Source: Treponema sp.
GTDB taxonomy: Bacteria > Spirochaetota > Spirochaetia > Treponematales > Breznakiellaceae
DNA length: 9,602 nt
Direction of reading: 5' to 3'
Assembly (NCBI GenBank): GCA_031264395.1
Contig: JAISEB010000274.1
Coordinates: 1-9,602, forward strand
Position numbers and translations under genes: made by a program. The notes beneath the pieces were generated by a model that saw only the letters and a program-made list of their open reading frames with translations, was not told where the DNA came from and did not search any database. This document shows positions 1-5,603 of this stretch, piece by piece; within the stretch, counting starts at the first letter, position 1, and each line of letters starts with the position of its first letter.

Positions 1-1428
1 TCCGATGAACTTGCGGAACTTTACCTTTCCGGCGGCGCTATTCCCGAAGACCTCATCCGCCTGGCGATACGCCGGGGCACTCTGGAAGAAAAATTCGTCC
101 CCGTCATGGTGGGGTCCGCCTACAAGAACAAGGGGGTGCAGTCCCTGCTTGACGGGGTGAACCATTACCTTCCCAATCCTACCGAGGTAACAAACTACGC
201 GCTGGATCTTGACAGGAACGAGGAACGGAAAGAACTTTCCCCCGACGAAAAAAGCCCTGTCGTCGCTTTGGGGTTCAAGCTGGAAGACGGCCAGTACGGG
301 CAGCTTACCTACGTGCGGATCTACCAGGGGTCCCTCAAGAAGGGCGGCGAGCTTGTCAACACCAGGTCCAGAAAAAAATTCAAGGTGGGCCGTCTTGTGC
401 GCATGCACGCCGACAACATGGAAGATATAAACGAAGGATCTCCGGGCGACATTGTGGCCCTCTTCGGAATCGACTGCGCCAGCGGGGACACCTTCTGCGG
501 GGGCGGCCTTAACTACGCCATGTCTTCCATGTTTGTGCCCGAGCCTGTCATCTCCCTTGCCATTGATCCCAAAGACAAAAAATCCGCCGATCAAATGGCA
601 AAGGCCCTTAACCGTTTCACCAAGGAAGATCCTACCTTCCAGACCTATGTCGATCCCGAGTCCAACCAGACCATCGTCAGGGGCATGGGGGAACTTCACC
701 TTGACGTGTACATCGAAAGGATGAAGCGGGAATACAACTGCGAAGTGGAAACCGGCATGCCCCAGGTGGCTTACCGCGAGGCGATTACCGCCAGAGCTGA
801 CTTCAACTACACCCACAAGAAACAGACCGGCGGTTCAGGCCAATACGGCCGTGTCGCCGGTTACATGGAACCGTGGTCCGAAGGCGATTACGAATTTGTC
901 GACATGATAAAGGGCGCCGCCATTCCCAATGAATTTATCCCCAGCTGTGACAAGGGGTTCAAGGAAGCCCTCAAGAAGGGCAGCCTCATCGGGTTCCCCA
1001 TCGTTAACATACGCTGCGTAATCAACGACGGCCAGAGCCATCCTGTCGACTCCTCGGATATCGCCTTCCAGCTTGCCGCCATCGGCGCTTTCCGCGAAGC
1101 CTACGGCAAGGCGAAGCCCTGCATCCTGGAGCCTATCATGAAGGTCTCCGTGGAGGGCCCGACGGAATTTCAGGGAAACATCTTCGCTTCCATCAACCAG
1201 CGGCGCGGCATCATATCGGCGTCTACCGAAGACGGAACCTTTTCCCGTGTGGAGGCCGAAGTTCCCCTGAGCGAAATGTTCGGCTATTCGACGGTGCTCC
1301 GTTCCCTTACCCAGGGCAAGGCGGAGTTCACCATGGAATTTGAAAAGTACGGAAAGGTTCCCCAGAGTATTTCCGAAACCCTCATCAAGGACTATACGGA
1401 AAAACGGAAAAAAGAAGCCGGCCGGTAA
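1..1428 (+). CDS. fusA: Translation elongation factor G, 5'-truncated by the window edge (spirochaetal/mitochondrial-type)
   Basis: EF-G is the cytoplasmic GTPase that moves tRNAs and mRNA through the ribosome. The frame is open from base 1, giving 475 residues; a full EF-G is about 690-700, so the start, the GTP-binding P-loop and most of the G domain lie upstream. Visible in fragment numbering: the end of the G domain (DELAELYL, then GSAYKNKGVQ near residue 38), a domain II beta-barrel (about 80-180), domain III with GMGELHLD at 228-235, the domain IV entry HKKQTGGSGQYG at 272-283, and domain V with MFGYST at 426-431. The blocks GIDCASGDTF and MFGYST-LRS-GK-E-TMEFEKY resemble mitochondrial EFG1 and the spirochaete 'spd' EF-G group more than E. 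coli FusA (family knowledge recalled, not searched). Spirochaetes often carry two EF-G paralogues, one for translocation and one for ribosome recycling; I cannot say firmly which this is, although the mtEFG1-like sequence favours translocation. It is the first visible gene of a tight + strand string. Confidence 0.96.
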   Translation, partial: SDELAELYLSGGAIPEDLIRLAIRRGTLEEKFVPVMVGSAYKNKGVQSLLDGVNHYLPNPTEVTNYALDLDRNEERKELSPDEKSPVVALGFKLEDGQYGQLTYVRIYQGSLKKGGELVNTRSRKKFKVGRLVRMHADNMEDINEGSPGDIVALFGIDCASGDTFCGGGLNYAMSSMFVPEPVISLAIDPKDKKSADQMAKALNRFTKEDPTFQTYVDPESNQTIVRGMGELHLDVYIERMKREYNCEVETGMPQVAYREAITARADFNYTHKKQTGGSGQYGRVAGYMEPWSEGDYEFVDMIKGAAIPNEFIPSCDKGFKEALKKGSLIGFPIVNIRCVINDGQSHPVDSSDIAFQLAAIGAFREAYGKAKPCILEPIMKVSVEGPTEFQGNIFASINQRRGIISASTEDGTFSRVEAEVPLSEMFGYSTVLRSLTQGKAEFTMEFEKYGKVPQSISETLIKDYTEKRKKEAGR

Positions 1429-1440
1429 GATTATACTATT

Positions 1441-1445
1441 GGAGG
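1441..1445 (+). promoter_or_regulatory. Shine-Dalgarno that fixes a TTG start
   Basis: GGAGG lies six bases before the TTG at 1452 and is the only good ribosome site between the EF-G stop and the ATPase gene. The first in-frame ATG lies far inside the protein, beyond the P-loop, so TTG at 1452 is the best start. Confidence 0.75.
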
Positions 1446-1451
1446 AAGAAA

Positions 1452-2159
1452 TTGGTTAAGAATGAATTGATACAGCGCAGCCCGGTGCGGATATTCGAGA
1501 AGTCCATTCACGGCGGGCTCGGGGCGGGTGAAATAGGAATCATCGCGTCCCAGAGCGGCGTAGGGAAAACGTCGGTGCTTGTACAGCTTGCCCTTGACAA
1601 GCTGCTTCAGGGTAAAAAGGTAATTCACGTTTCCTTTAACCAGCACAGCGATTATGTGCTTGCCTGGTACGCGGATATTTTTGACGAATTCATCAAAAAG
1701 AAAAATCTGGAAAACGCCGATGACGTGCGGGACGAAATTGTAAGGAACCGCGTGCTCCTTAACTTTAACCAGGACGGCATTACCGACGAACAGATACGGA
1801 AGAGCCTTACGGCGCTGATAGTGGACGGCGGGGTCAAGGCCGAAGCCGTCATCATAGACGGTTTTGATTTTTACCGTTCTGGAAAGGAACGCCTCGAAAA
1901 GACAAAAGAATTTGCCCGCACGCTGGGGCTTGAAATCTGGTACAGCTGCACGGCGAAGGGAAAAGAACCCTTTTACGACAAGCGGGGCATACCTCTTGTC
2001 ATCTCGGGTTACGCGGATCTTGCCGACGTGATCATCATTCTTGAACCCAGATCCGATCATATAGAACTTTCGGTTCCCAAAGACAGGGATACCTTTAATC
2101 CAGAGCACATGGGTTTAAGGCTCGATCCCAGGACGCTTCTTATTCTGGAGGGAAAATAA
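1452..2159 (+). CDS. Small RecA/DnaB-fold P-loop ATPase of unknown function
   Basis: The protein has 235 residues, a TTG start and a good GGAGG site. It opens with a short lead ending in HGGLGAGE (20-27), the RecA/DnaB/KaiC-type entry to the nucleotide fold. Walker A is SQSGVGKT (33-40), with Ser in place of the usual first Gly, as DnaB has Ala there. Strand-helix alternation follows, with a probable Walker B strand VIIDGFDF (133-140) and a later VIIILEPRSDH strand. No zinc finger (RadA), DnaB N-terminal domain or DNA-binding loop is recognisable, so it is about the size of a lone RecA-fold domain. It has no signal peptide or membrane segment and should be cytoplasmic. It starts 23 bases after EF-G and ends one base before the aldolase ATG, so co-transcription is likely. 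I do not recognise a characterised orthologue. An ATP-dependent regulator or a nucleic-acid motor are both possible; neither is supported beyond the fold. Confidence 0.88.
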   Translation: MVKNELIQRSPVRIFEKSIHGGLGAGEIGIIASQSGVGKTSVLVQLALDKLLQGKKVIHVSFNQHSDYVLAWYADIFDEFIKKKNLENADDVRDEIVRNRVLLNFNQDGITDEQIRKSLTALIVDGGVKAEAVIIDGFDFYRSGKERLEKTKEFARTLGLEIWYSCTAKGKEPFYDKRGIPLVISGYADLADVIIILEPRSDHIELSVPKDRDTFNPEHMGLRLDPRTLLILEGK

Positions 2160-2160
2160 C

Positions 2161-2997
2161 ATGGCGCTCTATACTATGGCGGAAATTCTTGCCGACGCGC
2201 AAAAGCGCGGCTACGGGGCGGGCTTTTTCAACGGGGTAAACCAGGAGATGATACGCGCCTATATACGCGCCGCCAATGACTGCCGTTCCCCCATCATCAT
2301 CGGGACCGCCGAAGGCCTCCTTAAGTACAGCGATTTTGACTGGCTTGCCCCCCTGCTTCTTGACGCCGCGGCAAGGGCGAAGGTTCCTGTCGCCGTTCAC
2401 CTGGATCACACCTATACGTACAAGACCATTATGCGGGCCCTCCGCGCGGGCTTCGGCTCTGTGATGTACGACGGTTCGCTTTTGAGTTACGAGGAAAACA
2501 TACGGGACAGCGCCGAAATCGCAAAGGCCGCCCACGCCATGGGGGCCGGCCTTGAATGCGAACTGGGCAAGGTCGGCGGGCTTGACGAGGGTGAAGGGGT
2601 CAAGGGCGGAAACATCTACACCGATCCCGGAGAGGCCTTTGAATTTGTCGAAAGATCAGGCGCCGATTTTCTGGCCGTTTCCATAGGCACCGTCCACGGC
2701 GAATACCGTGAGACTCCCAGGCTGGATCTTGCCCGGCTTGCCGCGATCCGCGCGAAGGTGAAATGCCCCCTCGTGCTCCACGGCGGCAGCGGCCTTTCGG
2801 ACGATGATTTCAGGAACTGCATACAGGGGGGGATCCGCAAGGTGAATATCTACACCGACATTATTACCGCCGCGGCGGGCGCCATAAGAAAAGACACCTC
2901 CCTTGCCTACACCGATCTGAACGAAAAGGCCGAACAGGCCATGTATGAAGCCGCCGTAAAGAAGCTGCGGATTTTCGGCAGCGACAACAAGTACTGA
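2161..2997 (+). CDS. Class II (zinc) ketose-bisphosphate aldolase, Fba/GatY/IolJ family
   Basis: This 278-residue cytoplasmic enzyme should cleave a ketose (bis)phosphate reversibly into dihydroxyacetone phosphate and an aldehyde. The full class II signature is present: HLDH at 80-83 (catalytic Asp82, zinc ligand His83), ECELG at 132-136 (Glu134 in the metal-binding loop), a GTVHGEY zinc-ligand block with His179, LHGGSGL at 206-212 with His207, and the phosphate-binding NIYTD at 229-233. The length suits the short GatY/KbaY/IolJ-type aldolases rather than the roughly 360-residue E. coli FbaA. A strong GGAGGG (2147-2152) precedes ATG 2161. The gene starts one base after the ATPase stop and ends two bases before the sugar-kinase start, so the two enzymes probably act in one pathway. 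Candidate substrates are fructose-1,6-bisphosphate, tagatose-1,6-bisphosphate or a deoxy-sugar acid phosphate; sequence alone does not choose. Confidence 0.93.
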   Translation: MALYTMAEILADAQKRGYGAGFFNGVNQEMIRAYIRAANDCRSPIIIGTAEGLLKYSDFDWLAPLLLDAAARAKVPVAVHLDHTYTYKTIMRALRAGFGSVMYDGSLLSYEENIRDSAEIAKAAHAMGAGLECELGKVGGLDEGEGVKGGNIYTDPGEAFEFVERSGADFLAVSIGTVHGEYRETPRLDLARLAAIRAKVKCPLVLHGGSGLSDDDFRNCIQGGIRKVNIYTDIITAAAGAIRKDTSLAYTDLNEKAEQAMYEAAVKKLRIFGSDNKY

Positions 2998-2999
2998 TC

Positions 3000-3980
3000 A
3001 TGAAGAGGAAGGTGCTCTGCGCGGGCCTTGCCGTGTGCGATGTTCCCCTCCGGCCCATTCCCAAAACCATTCTGGAAGACGACATCTGTTTTATAGAGAA
3101 CCCGAAAATGTCGACGGGCGGGGACGCACTTAACGTGGCGGTAACGCTGGCCGCGCTGGGTGTTCCCGCGGCCCTTTCCGGCCTTGTCGGCGGGGACGCA
3201 AACGGCGATTTCATCATAAAACGGCTTGGCGAACTGGGGGTTGATACCGGCGGCATGATCCGCCATCCCTCTCTGGGCACGGTTGTTTCCTATATTTTAA
3301 TAGAGCCCGGCGGGGATCGCCACTTTGTGCTGAGCGACGAACTTTCCTCCGTCTTTGATTACGGCGACATTCCTTCCCGTTTGATTGACGAAGCGGACAT
3401 GGTCTACTTCGGAAGCGCCATGTGCATGAAGGCCATGGACAGGGGAGGGGCGGCGGCGCTTTTCAGGCGGGCCCGCGGCCTTGGAAAAACCACGCTCGCG
3501 GATACCTCGTGCAGCAATCCTTCCCTGGGCGCTTCTTACTGGCGGGAACTCCTTGCCCCCATGCTGCGGGAGACCGATGTATTTATGCCCAGTTACGATG
3601 AGGCCGTTATTTTGACGGGCGCCGGGGAGCTGTCCGGCATCAGGGACTCTCTTGCCCCTTTCGGCCTGAAATTGCTTGTGGTAAAGCTCGGGGCCGAAGG
3701 CTGTTACATTACGGACTTCAGGAATGAATGGGCCATTCCCGCCTTTGCCGAATTCAGGCCCGTTGACACGACGGGCGCCGGGGATTCCTTCGTAGGCGGT
3801 TTTATCCGGGGCCTTCTTGAAGGATGGCCGCCAGAGTCCGCCGGGATCTTTGCCAATGTGGTGGCGGGATTTAACGTCACAAAACTCGGCGCCACAGGCG
3901 GGGTTCCCGGCTTTGACGCCGCCCTCCGCTATGCCAGGGAACACGCCGGGGACAGGGGCTTTACCGAAACGCCGGCCTGA
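3000..3980 (+). CDS. PfkB-family (ribokinase-like) carbohydrate kinase
   Basis: This 326-residue cytoplasmic kinase should transfer phosphate from ATP to a sugar or sugar phosphate. The first PfkB signature region is TGGDALNVAVTLAALG (from residue 39), which contacts the substrate. The second is DTTGAGDSF (256-264), with the anion hole and the catalytic base Asp262. Length and fold order fit the family. ATG 3000 comes two bases after the aldolase stop (TGATCATG) and has no convincing Shine-Dalgarno, suggesting translational coupling. A PfkB kinase paired with a class II aldolase recalls LacC/GatY-type tagatose-6-phosphate routes, FruK-type fructose-1-phosphate routes, or the IolC/IolJ pair of inositol breakdown. 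No neighbouring inositol, PTS or transporter gene is visible to decide. The gene converges with galK 64 bases further on. Confidence 0.93.
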   Translation: MKRKVLCAGLAVCDVPLRPIPKTILEDDICFIENPKMSTGGDALNVAVTLAALGVPAALSGLVGGDANGDFIIKRLGELGVDTGGMIRHPSLGTVVSYILIEPGGDRHFVLSDELSSVFDYGDIPSRLIDEADMVYFGSAMCMKAMDRGGAAALFRRARGLGKTTLADTSCSNPSLGASYWRELLAPMLRETDVFMPSYDEAVILTGAGELSGIRDSLAPFGLKLLVVKLGAEGCYITDFRNEWAIPAFAEFRPVDTTGAGDSFVGGFIRGLLEGWPPESAGIFANVVAGFNVTKLGATGGVPGFDAALRYAREHAGDRGFTETPA

Positions 3981-3994
3981 GCGTTTTTAAGCGG

Positions 3995-4053
3995 AAGTTG
4001 TTCAATAACTTTAGCAGGCTGATTGTACTAAAAGGGACCGGCCTTTACAGTAC
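3995..4053. terminator. Two weak hairpins in the convergent pfkB/galK gap
   Basis: AAGTTGT (3995-4001) can pair with ATAACTT (4005-4011), with one G-T wobble and a TCA loop. A second structure pairs GTACT (4025-4029) with AGTAC (4049-4053) and AAAGG (4031-4035) with CCTTT (4042-4046), overlapping the galK stop. Neither is followed by a clean T run on either strand. A bidirectional terminator is plausible from position but weak by sequence. Confidence 0.3.
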
Positions 4054-5427
4054 AAGTTCCGCCGCGCCTATGGGCCTGACGCGGAGCGCTGTAACGGAAC
4101 CCGCGCCGAAGACAGCCTCCATTTCCCGGCGGTACGCCTCCAGTTCTTCAAGGGGAAGGTACGCCTGTACGGCGCCGGCGAAGCCTCCGCCGTGTACGCG
4201 GCAGGCGGCCCTGCGGAGCGGAAGGGGCCTGCCGCTTTTTCCGTCCGGCCGCGAACGGAAGAAATTCCGGCTAAGGGCAAGGGCCGCGCTTATCCCCTGT
4301 TCGGCCGGGTTTTGCGGGGCGTAGACATTCTGCAAAAGTTCCCAGGAAGAATCGCCCGATTCGTTTACCAGATCAAGGTAACGGCCAAAGGCCCTTTGTT
4401 TGCCTTCGCCCGGCGCGGCGCGGTTCATATCCATAATCGCCGCCGTCATGGCGTCCACCCTGTCGTTTTCGTCAAAGAAGTGAAGGGCCCTAAGGAGCGC
4501 CCTGTCGCCCGCGGCCTTTCTCAATTCCGCCGCGCGGGCCAGTACCTGCTTCCTGTCTATTTCCCGCAGAACGGTCCCGCCGAAAAAGGCGGCGGCGGCC
4601 TTCATTTCACGGGGAATGGCGGCGTAATCCGGGGTAAGATCGGCGTGGCTTCCCCGCGTGTTCACGACGCAGAGGGCCCAGCCCGCTTCTTCGGGATTAA
4701 AGCCGATGTTTGTTACCTCTGGGCGCGCGGCGTCCTTAAAATCAATGGCGACGGCCCCGCCCGACGCGCAGGCGGTCTGATCCATGAGGCCGCAGGGCTT
4801 CCCGAAGTAGACGTTTTCGGCCTTTTGGCCTATTTGGGCAATTTCCAGCGCGCTCAGCTTTCCCCCGCCGTACAGCGCGTCGAAGATCCGGCCGAACAGT
4901 ACTTCTACCGCCGCGGACGAAGAAAGCCCCGAACCGGGAAGCACCGTCGAGGCGGCGTTGGACGAAAAACCCTTCGGCCTCTTTCCCCGGGCGGCGAATT
5001 CGGCGGCTATGCCGCGCACCAGCGCTTCGGTCGTGCCCTTTTCATCCTCCTGTATGGAAAGATCGGAAAGATCGACCCTTACATCGGGGTAGCCTTCGGA
5101 GCGGTAAAAAACAATGTTGTCGCCGCGGGGACATACCAGGGCGGCCTGATCCATCTGGATGGAAGCGGCCAGAACCTTGCCGAGGTTGTGGTCCGTATGA
5201 TTGCCCCCCAGTTCCGTGCGGCCCGCGGCGGTAAAGAGCCGCATGTCTCCCCCGGCTTCGGGGAACTGTGAACGGGGGAACCCTTCCTGTGAGCCGTCCA
5301 GCATTCCCCTTATAAGGGCGGCGTAACGGAGGCGCGCCTGTCCCCTTCCGCTTTCCCCGTAAAGTTCTCCAAAAACCGCGTCGGCCTTCGCGGAACCGAG
5401 CCTGTCCAATAATTCCTGTCCGGTCAT
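4045..5427 (-). CDS. galK: Galactokinase (GHMP family), unusually long
   Basis: This 460-residue cytoplasmic kinase should phosphorylate galactose at C1, the entry step of the Leloir pathway. The three GHMP/galactokinase motifs are present: GRTELGGNHTDHN (69-81; the GGNHTDHN form known from Clostridia-type GalK rather than GEHTDYN), PGSGLSSSAA (164-173, ATP loop), and CRVHGGGFAG (409-418). GLMDQ (213-217) supplies the catalytic Asp216. Usual GalK proteins have 380-400 residues. The surplus lies in roughly 50 extra N-terminal residues and an Arg/Pro-rich linker at about 388-408. ATG 5427 was chosen because the upstream in-frame stretch shows no family resemblance, though no clear ribosome site precedes it, so the start is less certain than the gene. 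It is convergent with pfkB and divergent from ftsH. No galT or galE is visible. Another sugar kinase of the same branch remains possible. Confidence 0.9.
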   Translation of the reverse strand: MTGQELLDRLGSAKADAVFGELYGESGRGQARLRYAALIRGMLDGSQEGFPRSQFPEAGGDMRLFTAAGRTELGGNHTDHNLGKVLAASIQMDQAALVCPRGDNIVFYRSEGYPDVRVDLSDLSIQEDEKGTTEALVRGIAAEFAARGKRPKGFSSNAASTVLPGSGLSSSAAVEVLFGRIFDALYGGGKLSALEIAQIGQKAENVYFGKPCGLMDQTACASGGAVAIDFKDAARPEVTNIGFNPEEAGWALCVVNTRGSHADLTPDYAAIPREMKAAAAFFGGTVLREIDRKQVLARAAELRKAAGDRALLRALHFFDENDRVDAMTAAIMDMNRAAPGEGKQRAFGRYLDLVNESGDSSWELLQNVYAPQNPAEQGISAALALSRNFFRSRPDGKSGRPLPLRRAACRVHGGGFAGAVQAYLPLEELEAYRREMEAVFGAGSVTALRVRPIGAAELVL

Positions 5428-5436
5428 GATAGCGGC

Positions 5437-5469
5437 AGTATAGCGGATTCGGGGAAAAAATGGTATACT
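5437..5469. promoter_or_regulatory. Facing -10-like hexamers between galK and ftsH
   Basis: TATACT occurs on the + strand at 5464-5469, preceded by TGG, and on the - strand at 5442-5437, forming a 6-bp inverted repeat 21 bases apart. Each points at its own gene (ftsH rightwards, galK leftwards) and lies just outside the galK start. No good -35 box matches either, so they could be overlapping divergent promoters or one dyad operator. Confidence 0.35.
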
Positions 5470-5603
5470 CGCGGAAAGAAGCGGGAAGCAGAAAGCGGGA
5501 AGGGGCGCGGCATTGCAATATCCCTTCAAAAGATAGATAGTAGTAGTAGAGCTTGTTCCAAAACTATGTTAGAACGGCGTATATCTCCGGAAGAGGCGTG
5601 TTG
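5470..5603 (+). other. ftsH leader: purine-rich repeats, short microsatellite and an imperfect dyad
   Basis: This stretch between the putative promoter and the ftsH ATG has no convincing gene. It contains AAGCGGGAAG twice (5479-5488 and 5493-5502, 14-base period), an AGAT/AGT simple repeat (about 5531-5549), and a 21-base imperfect dyad from GTTC (5555-5558) to GAAC (5572-5575) with further matching bases inside. The ribosome site AGAGG at 5592-5596 sits seven bases before ATG 5604. Confidence 0.5.

Noticed and set aside
1431..2108. - strand open frame (225 codons) antisense to the ATPase gene
   Set aside because: No recognisable domain or ribosome site; the + strand frame has a P-loop, a good ribosome site and operon-like spacing.
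4192..5271. Long + strand open frame (359 codons) lying wholly antisense to galK
   Set aside because: Its translation is Arg/Gly-rich with no recognisable domain, and it has no clear ribosome site. GC-rich codons on the opposite strand explain the lack of stops, while the galK frame has all three family motifs.
5428..5529. N-terminal extension of GalK by 34 residues, which the open frame would allow
   Set aside because: The extra residues show no family resemblance, run through the promoter-like region shared with ftsH, and would make an already long protein longer. It could be mistaken for a signal peptide, but GalK is cytoplasmic.
5460..5540. 26-codon reading frame starting with ATG in the ftsH leader
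   Set aside because: It is strongly basic, lacks a convincing ribosome site, overlaps the putative promoter hexamer and ends in simple repeats, so a leader peptide is not supported.
5553..5603. TTG start for FtsH at 5553
   Set aside because: No ribosome site precedes it and it would overlap the dyad. ATG 5604 has AGAGG at normal spacing and gives the usual short FtsH cytoplasmic tail.
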